Below are positions 1-5,180 of a DNA stretch of 5,303 nucleotides, in pieces; position 1 is the stretch's first letter; the number at the start of each line of letters is the position of its first letter. The stretch lies in NCBI GenBank assembly GCA_002694345.1, contig NZLV01000044.1:1-5303 (forward strand). Reading direction: 5' to 3'. Source of the stretch: Maricaulis sp. (lineage in GTDB: Bacteria > Pseudomonadota > Alphaproteobacteria > Caulobacterales > Maricaulaceae). Position numbers and translations under genes: made by a program. The notes beneath the pieces are model-generated. The model made no database searches, was not told the DNA's origin, and saw nothing but the letters and a program-made list of their open reading frames with translations.

Positions 1-682
1 ACATGTGCCCGTGCTGATGCCCGTGCTCATGCCCGTGATCAGGGTCGGACCCGTCGCCATGATGGGATGATTGGACCTGTCGGCGCTCGCGCAGGGCCTT
101 GCCGAGGATCTGGACCGCGGACGACACGAACAGCCCGGCCATCAGGCCTGCCACGATGACGTCCGGCCAATGCGTCCCCGTCCAGGCGACCAGTCCGGCC
201 GACCCGATCACGGCCAGATTGCCGATCGCGTCATTGCGCGAGCAGAGCCAGACCGAGCGGACATTCGCATCGCCATTGCGCCAGCGCACCAGGATGAGAA
301 CGCTGGCCACATTGGCCGCGAGGGCAAGCAGGGCGATGCCGCCCATCAGTTCCGCATCCGGCTGGGTGGAGACAATGGCCCGCCAGATCGCCAGGCACAG
401 GATCAAGGCGCCCATCAGGAACAGGCTGGCCGCTTTCACGAGGGCTGCATTGGCCCGCCAGAGCGCCGGCTTTCCGATCACATAGAGGGAAAGGCCGTAG
501 GTGGCGGCGTCGGCCGCGAAGTCGAGCGCGTCGGCCTTGAGCGCCTGGGAGCGCGCGGCGGCTCCGGCCAGCATCTCGATCAGGAAGAGCGCGGCATTGA
601 TCGCGATCACGGCCCAGAGCGCGCGGCGGAAGGCGGTCGATGCGCCGTCGAATTCGGTCTCGTGATCACAGCAGCCGGACAC
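1..682 (-). CDS. CDF-family metal cation exporter (N-terminal 227 codons, cut by left edge)
   Basis: Inner-membrane exporter of divalent metal ions, probably Zn, Cd or Co driven by proton antiport. The frame opens at GTG (682-680) with an AAGGAGG Shine-Dalgarno at 694-688, five bases upstream, and stays open to the edge. The protein begins MSGCCDHE, whose Cys pair (residues 4-5) and His could bind metal. Six hydrophobic segments lie near residues 21-41, 51-72, 82-103, 112-133, 150-168 and 174-195. TM2 carries KADALDFAAD (DxxxD, 54/58) and TM5 carries WLCSRNDAIGN (CxxxD, 147/151), at the positions of the paired CDF metal-site motifs. After TM6 comes a charged linker and a His-rich tail (HGHEHGHQHGH). 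It is divergent from a MerR gene and preceded by a MerR-type promoter, which supports metal-induced efflux. The remaining C-terminus, and whether a cytoplasmic dimer domain exists, lie outside the window. The ion is not determined. Confidence 0.88.
   Translation of the reverse strand, partial: MSGCCDHETEFDGASTAFRRALWAVIAINAALFLIEMLAGAAARSQALKADALDFAADAATYGLSLYVIGKPALWRANAALVKAASLFLMGALILCLAIWRAIVSTQPDAELMGGIALLALAANVASVLILVRWRNGDANVRSVWLCSRNDAIGNLAVIGSAGLVAWTGTHWPDVIVAGLMAGLFVSSAVQILGKALRERRQVQSSHHGDGSDPDHGHEHGHQHGHM
5..40. repeat. 12-bp tandem repeat, three copies, coding for the His-rich tail
   Basis: Three consecutive 12-base units occupy 5-16, 17-28 and 29-40, each a variant of ATGCCCGTGCTC on the plus strand. 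On the minus strand they encode DHGH, EHGH and QHGH in the CDF protein. The array may continue beyond the left edge. Such repeats can change copy number by slippage and so alter the length of a metal-binding tail; that consequence is inference. Confidence 0.8.
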
Positions 683-692
683 AGGGGCCTCC

Positions 693-721
693 TTGATTCC
701 TGTCACGATTGGGAGCCTAAT
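693..721 (+). promoter_or_regulatory. Candidate promoter of the merR gene
   Basis: TTGATT (693-698) and CCTAAT (716-721) are spaced by 17 bp and point toward the merR gene. The -10 box abuts the MerR operator, so the sensor could also limit its own synthesis, as many MerR proteins do. The boxes match consensus only moderately and no other evidence supports this start. Confidence 0.3.
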
Positions 722-744
722 TCCTCTAGTCGCTATAGGTTCAA
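714..744 (-). promoter_or_regulatory. MerR-type operator/promoter of the CDF exporter (19-bp spacer)
   Basis: Read on the minus strand, a -35 box TTGAAC (744-739) and a -10 box TAGGCT (719-714) are separated by 19 bp instead of the usual 17. In the spacer lies the dyad CCTATAG-CGA-CTAGAGG (739-723), with one mismatch between half-sites. A dyad inside an over-long spacer is the hallmark of promoters activated by MerR proteins, which twist the DNA to realign the two boxes. It lies 32 bases upstream of the exporter GTG and between the two divergent genes, so the adjacent MerR protein is the obvious regulator. The -10 match is poor (3 of 6), as expected for a promoter that is silent without its activator. 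Confidence 0.82.
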
Positions 745-751
745 GAGAAAA

Positions 752-1201
752 ATGTCAGATCTGTCGATCGGCCGTTTGTCGGCCCTGTCCGGCGTCAAGG
801 TTCCGACCATCCGCTACTATGAATCCATCGGAATGCTGGACGCGCCGCCCCGCTCGCCCGGAGGGCAGCGCCGCTATGGGCCGGACCATCTGGAGCGTCT
901 GCGCTTCATCCGCCATGGCCGCGATCTGGGCTTTGGCCTGGATGATCTGCGCGCCCTGCAGGATTTGTCCGCGCGGCCGGACCAGTCCTGCGATGAGGCC
1001 GACCGGATCGCCCGGCGGCAATTGCTGGATGTGGAGCGCCGCATCGCCGGGCTGGAAGCCGTCCGGGCCGAATTGTTGCGCATGGTCGAGCGCTGCTCCC
1101 ATGGCGTGGTGGACGAATGCCGCGTGATCCAGACCCTGTCGGACCATGCCCTGTGCGCCCATGATCACGCGGGTGGTCACACGGCGTCGAAGGCGGGGTG
1201 A
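752..1201 (+). CDS. MerR-family heavy-metal-responsive transcriptional regulator
   Basis: Cytoplasmic, dimeric metal sensor of 149 residues that represses and activates the divergent efflux promoter. The N-terminal winged helix-turn-helix is clear: LSIGRLSALSGVKVPTIRYY (residues 4-23), then the wing with PPRSPGGQRRY (32-42). A long dimerisation helix follows (about 79-113). Metal-site cysteines fit the ZntR/CadR/PbrR branch: C80 at the start of the dimer helix, C115 and C123 in the loop (CSHGVVDEC), plus C135 and a short CAHDHAGGH tail. Two loop cysteines plus C80 suggest a divalent soft metal (Zn, Cd, Pb) and not Cu(I); this is family inference. The frame is open upstream to 71, but that part is antisense to the exporter, and MSDLSIGRLS is the normal family start; the Shine-Dalgarno (AAGAGA) is weak. 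The 3' end overlaps the GNAT gene by 25 bp. Confidence 0.93.
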   Translation: MSDLSIGRLSALSGVKVPTIRYYESIGMLDAPPRSPGGQRRYGPDHLERLRFIRHGRDLGFGLDDLRALQDLSARPDQSCDEADRIARRQLLDVERRIAGLEAVRAELLRMVERCSHGVVDECRVIQTLSDHALCAHDHAGGHTASKAG

Positions 1202-1695
1202 TAGCTGACTTTGGCCGCTTGTTCGGGCAGGGCATGGCCGCCAAGCGCCTTGATCATGAAGGCGTCCGCATGGATGCCGTCCGGGTCGACATCCCAGCGC
1301 CAACCGATCGAACCGGCGGGCTGGAAACCGGACCGTCCGTAATAGGCCGGGTCGCCCAGAACCACGCACCAGGGCACGCCCAGCGAGGTCAGGAAGGTCA
1401 GCCCGTGTTCGATCAGGGCCGATCCGATGCCCCGGCGCTGGTGTTCCGGCGTCACCGCCATGGGCGCCAGGCCGATCCCGTAGAATTCGGTTCCCGCCGC
1501 AGACACCGCCTGAACCGGCGAGAAGAAGATCGTCCCCACCGTCCGGCCATGATCCTCGGCCACCAGTTCCAGCGTGTCCTGGTCGGCGGCCCGAAGGCTG
1601 ACGACCAGGCGCGCTTCTTCCGGTCCCGGGAAAGCGGTCTTCAGGAGGGCGTCGATCCCGGCATGATCGTCTGCATCGGCCGGTCGGATCTGCAT
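1177..1695 (-). CDS. GNAT-family N-acetyltransferase, YhbS-like
   Basis: A 172-residue cytoplasmic protein predicted to transfer acetyl from acetyl-CoA to an amine; the acceptor is unknown. The start MQIRPADADDHAGIDALLKT is the usual first strand and helix of the fold. The acetyl-CoA pyrophosphate loop is QRRGIG (86-91), within LAPMAVTPEHQRRGIGSALI. The stretch VVLGDPAYYGRSGFQPA (111-127) is characteristic of the YhbS/COG3153 group, and the protein ends YHPAFDAV, also typical there, so it is full length. It lies 11 nt downstream of the eipA stop codon on the same strand and probably shares its transcript; its own Shine-Dalgarno is weak, with GGG at 1706-1704 the best candidate. Its last codons overlap the convergent merR 3' end. 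No link to EipA function is visible. Confidence 0.9.
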   Translation of the reverse strand: MQIRPADADDHAGIDALLKTAFPGPEEARLVVSLRAADQDTLELVAEDHGRTVGTIFFSPVQAVSAAGTEFYGIGLAPMAVTPEHQRRGIGSALIEHGLTFLTSLGVPWCVVLGDPAYYGRSGFQPAGSIGWRWDVDPDGIHADAFMIKALGGHALPEQAAKVSYHPAFDAV

Positions 1696-1706
1696 CGCGC
1701 GAGGCC

Positions 1707-2315
1707 CTAGAAGGGCAACCAGGCGCGGCGGCGCGAATAGGCCAGATAGCCGACATTGGCACCGGCGCGCAGGCCGACGCCCGAGCGGATCGGCGCCAGG
1801 GTGATCTCGTCGGCACGCTGATAGTTCACACCCATGCCGGCAACCAGATAGGCCGAACCTTCCACGCCCGGGAAGCGTTGATAGAGGCGGTCGACATCAT
1901 TGAGATTATAGACCAGCACAAAGACCCGGCTGGCATTGCCACCGGCATCGAAACCGATCGACGGGCCGCGCCAATAGACCTTTTCGCGTTCACCGGATTT
2001 CAGGGTCAGATAGCCCTCGCCATAGCGCAGGCCGATCCCGGCTGCGGCGGCGACTTCCTCGCCGGCCACATAGCCGACCGGACGTCCCAGATCGGAGAAG
2101 ACCCGCTCCAGAACGCTGGCGGCCGCCTCGGCGGTGACGCCGAAGAAGTCGGACACGGCATCCACAAGCTCGTCCTGGGAATAGGTATCGACCGGTTCGG
2201 AATACTGGCTCGGCTGACCGTAATCGGGGTCCTGGGCATCAGCATCCGGCGTCAGGCCGGAGGACAAGGTGAAGGTCAGGCTGATCCCGGCAAGCAGGCT
2301 GGCAAGGGCGCGCAT
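1707..2315 (-). CDS. eipA: EipA-like envelope integrity protein (DUF1134)
   Basis: A secreted periplasmic protein of 202 residues. The N-terminus is a signal peptide: MR, a hydrophobic stretch (about 4-20), then ADA before Q28 as a probable signal peptidase I site. A short polar linker leads to the DUF1134 domain, which starts with YSQDEL (45-50) and contains FFGVTAEAAASVLERVF (57-73), GRPVGYVAGEE (78-87), LRYGEGYL (96-103), WRGPSIGFD (115-123) and PIRSGVGLRAGANVGYL (175-191), ending AWLPF as family members do. In Brucella abortus the homologue EipA is needed for envelope-stress resistance and virulence; its biochemical role is not settled. The ATG is supported by GGAG at 2326-2323, seven bases upstream. 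The family is mainly alphaproteobacterial. The GNAT gene follows at 11 nt. Assignment to the family is firm; full functional equivalence to Brucella EipA is inferred. Confidence 0.9.
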   Translation of the reverse strand: MRALASLLAGISLTFTLSSGLTPDADAQDPDYGQPSQYSEPVDTYSQDELVDAVSDFFGVTAEAAASVLERVFSDLGRPVGYVAGEEVAAAAGIGLRYGEGYLTLKSGEREKVYWRGPSIGFDAGGNASRVFVLVYNLNDVDRLYQRFPGVEGSAYLVAGMGVNYQRADEITLAPIRSGVGLRAGANVGYLAYSRRRAWLPF

Positions 2316-2466
2316 CGAATGTCTCCGTTCGCGAGGCTGTACAGGATAATCCCTGCATCACGACTATGGCGAGACAGCGGCGAAAGGGTTGAGGCTTGGT
2401 TAAGATCGCCGTGTCGGGCTGGTCAATTCAACGAAAATCGGCGCAGCATGGTTCCAGGGGAGAAAC
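2316..2466. promoter_or_regulatory. Divergent intergenic region between eipA and the amine oxidase
   Basis: This 151-bp gap must hold the promoters of both flanking transcripts. Toward eipA, TTGACC (2426-2421) with TTAACC (2403-2398) at 17 bp is the best pair seen, but the -10 is weak. Toward the oxidase I see no convincing pair. The oxidase ribosome-binding site AGGGGAG (2456-2462) lies four bases before its ATG. No operator dyad or riboswitch is recognisable. Confidence 0.35.
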
Positions 2467-3825
2467 ATGGCCGATATCCAACAGCATGATGTGATCATCA
2501 TCGGCGCCGGGATGAGCGGGCTGCGCGCGGCCCAGCTGCTGGCGGACAAGCATGATGTCTGCGTCATCGAAGCGCGGGACCGGGTGGGCGGTCGCGCCCT
2601 GGCGCACACATTCGAAAACGGGGATAGCGTCGACATTGGCGGCCAGTGGGTCGGACCCGGACAGGACCGTCTCTACGCCCTCATCGAACAGATGGGGATG
2701 ACCACTTATCCCCTCTGGGACCAGGGCGACCGGCTGATGCTGAGCCGCGGCAGGCTCAGCAAATATACGGGGACAATCCCCAAACTCGCCCCGCATATTC
2801 TCCTGAATGTCCACTGGATGATGACGCGCTTTGACCAGATGGCGGCGCAGATCGATCCGTCCCAACCCTGGGCGCATCCCAGGGCGCAGGAATGGGACAG
2901 CCAGACCGTGGCGGAATGGATGCGCAAGCATGCGCTCTCCCGCCGCGCCTTCGAGGTTTTCGCCGTCGGGGTCGGCGCCGTCTTCGCCGCGGAGCCGCAT
3001 GATGTCTCGCTCCTGCATGCGCTTTTCTATGCCCGGGCCGGCACCTCGCTGGACAATCTGGTCTCCACCACGGGCGGGGCGCAGCAGGACCGGGTGCACG
3101 GGGATATGGCCGGCCTCGCCACGCGGATAGCCGACAGTCTGGGTGACCGGATCCGGCTCAGCGAGCCGGTGCGCAAGATCGACTGGTCCGACGGTCTCCG
3201 CGTGGAAACCGACAAAGCTATCCACCAAGCCCGACGGGGGATAATGGCCATCCCGCCCAGCCAGGCCATGCGGATCCGCTATGAGCCGGACCTTCCGGCC
3301 GGCCGGGCGGGGCTCTGGCTGCGCATGCCGCCGGGGGCCTGCATCAAATGCATCGCCCAGTACGAGACCCCGTTCTGGCGCGAACAAGGGCTTGCCGGTC
3401 AAGCGGTTGGGCCGGAACTGACCGTGCGTGTGACCTTCGACAATACGCAGGAGGGCAAGACGGCCGGCCAGCTCCTGGGCTTCATCGAGGGCAATGAAGC
3501 GCGCAAATGGTCGGGCCGCGACCCGGAGGAGAGACAGGCCGCCGTCCTGCGCGCCTTCAGCGCGTATTTTAATGAAAAGGCGCTTCATCCCATGGATTAT
3601 GTGGACCAGGACTGGACGGCCGAGCCCTTTTCGCGCGGCTGTTATGCCGCGTTGATGGGGCCGGGTGTGTGGACCGCCTATGGCGAACATCTCCGCCAGC
3701 CGCTCGGACCGCTTCACATGGCGGGAACGGAAACGGCGACATCCTATTTCGGATATTATGAGGGCGCCCTCGACGCGGCCGAGCGGGCGGTGGCGGAAGT
3801 CACCCGCGCGCTGGAGGCGGGTTGA
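2467..3825 (+). CDS. Flavin monoamine oxidase (MAO-A/B-like, FAD-dependent)
   Basis: Oxidatively deaminates an amine to an aldehyde, ammonia and H2O2 using FAD; 452 residues. The N-terminus carries the FAD Rossmann motif VIIIGAGMSGL (9-19) with GxGxxG at 13-18, E35 for the ribose, and RVGGRA (39-44); DIGGQWVGPGQDRL (56-69) is typical of the MAO group. IKCIAQYETPFW (293-304) matches the MAO-B segment around Lys296, making K294 the likely flavin-N5 lysine. SRGCY (389-393) matches the SGGCY of MAO that carries FAD on Cys397, so C392 may bind FAD covalently and Y393 is one aromatic-cage tyrosine. GTETATSYFGYYEGALDAAE (420-439) is the C-terminal FAD motif, with Y430 as the second cage tyrosine. 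The C-terminal membrane helix of mitochondrial MAO is absent and there is no signal peptide, so it should be soluble and cytoplasmic. The ATG has a strong AGGGGAG site. The stop overlaps the next gene's start. The substrate is unknown. Confidence 0.93.
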   Translation: MADIQQHDVIIIGAGMSGLRAAQLLADKHDVCVIEARDRVGGRALAHTFENGDSVDIGGQWVGPGQDRLYALIEQMGMTTYPLWDQGDRLMLSRGRLSKYTGTIPKLAPHILLNVHWMMTRFDQMAAQIDPSQPWAHPRAQEWDSQTVAEWMRKHALSRRAFEVFAVGVGAVFAAEPHDVSLLHALFYARAGTSLDNLVSTTGGAQQDRVHGDMAGLATRIADSLGDRIRLSEPVRKIDWSDGLRVETDKAIHQARRGIMAIPPSQAMRIRYEPDLPAGRAGLWLRMPPGACIKCIAQYETPFWREQGLAGQAVGPELTVRVTFDNTQEGKTAGQLLGFIEGNEARKWSGRDPEERQAAVLRAFSAYFNEKALHPMDYVDQDWTAEPFSRGCYAALMGPGVWTAYGEHLRQPLGPLHMAGTETATSYFGYYEGALDAAERAVAEVTRALEAG

Positions 3826-3827
3826 TG
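3813..3827 (+). promoter_or_regulatory. Shine-Dalgarno and stop/start overlap deciding the C69 gene start
   Basis: GGAGG (3813-3817) lies inside the last codons of the oxidase, seven bases before ATG 3825-3827. The oxidase stop TGA (3823-3825) and this ATG share one base (TGATG). A TTG at 3822 is in frame but only four bases from the Shine-Dalgarno and would add a second Met before the catalytic Cys, so ATG 3825 is preferred. The arrangement implies translational coupling. Confidence 0.85.
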
Positions 3828-4946
3828 TGTGACACGCTCGCCATCCGCTCCGGCGCCTCGGTCTTCTTTGCCAAGAATTCCGATCGCGAGCCGAAGGAGG
3901 CCCAGCGGGTCGAGCGGCATGCGGCGGTGACGGGTGATACGGCCAGGACCGTGCGCTGCACCCATATCGAGATCGACCAGGCGCCGGACCGGCAGGCGAC
4001 AATCCTGTGCCGGCCCGACTGGATGTGGGGCGCAGAAATGGGCGCCAATGCCGCCGGGGTCGTGGTCGGCAATGAGGCGGTGTTTTCCAAACATGTGATG
4101 CGCCGCGGCGCGGCGTTGCTGGGCATGGATCTGGTGCGGCTGGCCCTGGAGCGCGGCTCGACGGCACATGAAGCGGCCGGCACCATCATCCATCTGCTGG
4201 AGATCCATGGCCAGGGCGGTCCGGCCGGCTTCAGGGACAAGCTCTTCCGCTATGACAATGCCTTCCTGATCGCCGATGCGCGCGACATCCTCGTGCTGGA
4301 GACCTGCGGCCGCGAGTGGCGCTTGCAGCGCCTGGCCGACCGGGCCTCGATCTCCAACACCTATTCCCTCACAGGGCCGGTCACGATGCAGTCCGAAGGC
4401 GCGCCGGAGGACGGGTTCGGCGTGAAGGATGAAACCTGGCTCATGCGCAGTTTCGGCAAGGCGCGCGAGCGACAGGCCTGCACGATGGACGGGCTGGAGG
4501 CCATGACCGAGCCGGGATTGGTGCCGATGGCCGCCCTGCTGCGACGCCATGATCGCGGGACCGGGTTTGAACAGGGCTCCAACCGGGATGTCTGCCTGCA
4601 TGCCGGCGGCCTGCTGCGGCCACACGCCACCACGAATTCCATGCTGGCCCTGCTGTCACCGGGCGAGCCACCGCGCCTGGCCTTCACCGGCACGATGACG
4701 CCCTGTGTGTCGCTCTTCCGGCCGGCCGGTTTCGACGGCGAATGGAGCGTGTTCGACCCGACTCTCTGGGAACGCGGCGCCGGACAATCCCGCCGCCTCG
4801 CCGGAGACCGGGACGCGCGCCAGTCCGTACAGGCCCGGATCGCCGCAGCGGAGCACCGGGTTCTGGCCATGATCGAAGCCGGCCGGGCGGATGTGGCCGA
4901 GGAATTGGTGCGCGCCTGGGATTCGCATGAATTGGGGTTGGTTTAG
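3825..4946 (+). CDS. Secernin-like C69-family Ntn hydrolase / dipeptidase-like protein
   Basis: A 373-residue member of the secernin branch of peptidase family C69 (N-terminal nucleophile hydrolases). The start MCDTLAIRSG places Cys2 directly after the initiator Met; its removal would expose the nucleophile without a propeptide. Family motifs follow in order: FFAKNSDREPKEAQ (14-27), DWMWGAEMGANAAGVVVGNE (65-84), LLGMDLVRLALERGSTAHEA (98-117), RYDNAFLIADARDILVLETCGREW (142-165, given as RYDNAFLIAD then ARDILVLETCGREW), SISNTYSL (175-182), and a later TTNSMLALL (269-277). Bacterial C69 enzymes known biochemically cleave dipeptides or amide bonds; secernins themselves have poorly known substrates. 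No signal peptide is present, so the protein is probably cytoplasmic. It is translationally coupled to the upstream amine oxidase, which suggests a shared substrate pathway. It appears complete; the exact substrate is unknown. Confidence 0.88.
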   Translation: MCDTLAIRSGASVFFAKNSDREPKEAQRVERHAAVTGDTARTVRCTHIEIDQAPDRQATILCRPDWMWGAEMGANAAGVVVGNEAVFSKHVMRRGAALLGMDLVRLALERGSTAHEAAGTIIHLLEIHGQGGPAGFRDKLFRYDNAFLIADARDILVLETCGREWRLQRLADRASISNTYSLTGPVTMQSEGAPEDGFGVKDETWLMRSFGKARERQACTMDGLEAMTEPGLVPMAALLRRHDRGTGFEQGSNRDVCLHAGGLLRPHATTNSMLALLSPGEPPRLAFTGTMTPCVSLFRPAGFDGEWSVFDPTLWERGAGQSRRLAGDRDARQSVQARIAAAEHRVLAMIEAGRADVAEELVRAWDSHELGLV

Positions 4947-4977
4947 GGCGCGCGTGGGGGCTGTTTTTCGCTCGCTT

Positions 4978-4998
4978 TATCCTGCGTACACCAGGATA
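4978..4998. repeat. Left outer hairpin of the repeat element
   Basis: TATCCTG (4978-4984) pairs perfectly with CAGGATA (4992-4998) around a seven-base loop. It begins 32 bases after the C69 stop codon. It has no T tail downstream, so it is not a standard intrinsic terminator, although it could protect or end the transcript. Confidence 0.65.
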
Positions 4999-5024
4999 TC
5001 CCCCTCATCCGCTCCTTCGGGGCA

Positions 5025-5047
5025 CCTTCTCCCGCGAGGGGAGAAGG
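5025..5047. repeat. Nine-bp perfect hairpin
   Basis: CCTTCTCCC (5025-5033) pairs with GGGAGAAGG (5039-5047) around the loop GCGAG. It is the longest stem in the left half of the element and has no T tail. Confidence 0.75.
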
Positions 5048-5086
5048 AGGACGTAGAGCTCTATGGGAAACTCCCTCTCCCCTTGC

Positions 5087-5123
5087 GGGCTGAAGAGCCC
5101 AAAGACAGTCCGGGGGACTGTCT
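5087..5123. repeat. Two adjacent hairpins in the right half of the element
   Basis: GGGCT (5087-5091) pairs with AGCCC (5096-5100) around GAAG. Two bases later AGACAGTCC (5103-5111) pairs perfectly with GGACTGTCT (5115-5123) around GGG. These have no counterpart in the left half and make the element asymmetric. Confidence 0.7.
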
Positions 5124-5162
5124 GACGCGATGAAGGTGGCGCGCATGCGCCGGGTGAGGGGA

Positions 5163-5180
5163 TGTCCGCGCAAGCGGACA
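5163..5180. repeat. Right outer hairpin with GCAA tetraloop
   Basis: TGTCCGC (5163-5169) pairs perfectly with GCGGACA (5174-5180) around GCAA, a GNRA-type tetraloop if transcribed on the plus strand. It mirrors the left outer hairpin in position though not in stem sequence. Confidence 0.7.

Larger units (their letters stand above)
4978..5180. repeat. Composite palindromic / MITE-like repeat element
   Basis: The two ends are imperfect inverted copies. GGATATCCCCCTCATCCG (4994-5011) corresponds to GGACATCCCCTCACCCG on the minus strand (5167-5151). Outside each lies a hairpin (4978-4998 and 5163-5180). Inside each lies a second hairpin (5011-5023 and 5138-5151) followed by ACCTTC. A further inverted pair, AGGGGAGAAGGAG (5037-5049) against CTCCCTCTCCCCT (5071-5083), flanks the palindrome TAGAGCTCTA (5054-5063). 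The minus-strand translation contains PLAGEGAPKERMRG, a chance peptide I recall from abundant alphaproteobacterial intergenic repeats. No transposase is present, so any mobility would be in trans. No clear target-site duplication is visible. Confidence 0.7.

Noticed and set aside
71..751. Upstream extension of the merR reading frame (376 residues in total)
   Set aside because: The extension is antisense to the CDF exporter, has low-complexity R/G/D/H content, and crosses the MerR operator. The family start is at 752.
755..1816. 353-codon open frame on the minus strand
   Set aside because: It runs antisense to merR and out of frame through the GNAT and eipA genes, each of which has strong family motifs in its own frame.
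1878..2489. 203-codon open frame on the plus strand
   Set aside because: Antisense to eipA and crossing into the start of the amine oxidase in another frame; EipA motifs are unambiguous.
2428..4167. 579-codon open frame on the minus strand
   Set aside because: It is antisense to the clearly recognisable amine oxidase and C69 genes; long antisense frames are common in GC-rich codon usage. No domain is recognisable in it.
3756..4625. 289-codon open frame on the minus strand
   Set aside because: Antisense shadow of the C69 gene, with no recognisable motif.
4947..4968. Intrinsic terminator after the C69 gene
   Set aside because: A T5 run is present but the GC-rich sequence before it does not form a convincing stem.
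4978..5180. CRISPR array
   Set aside because: The repeats are inverted, not regularly spaced direct repeats, and there are no spacers or cas genes.
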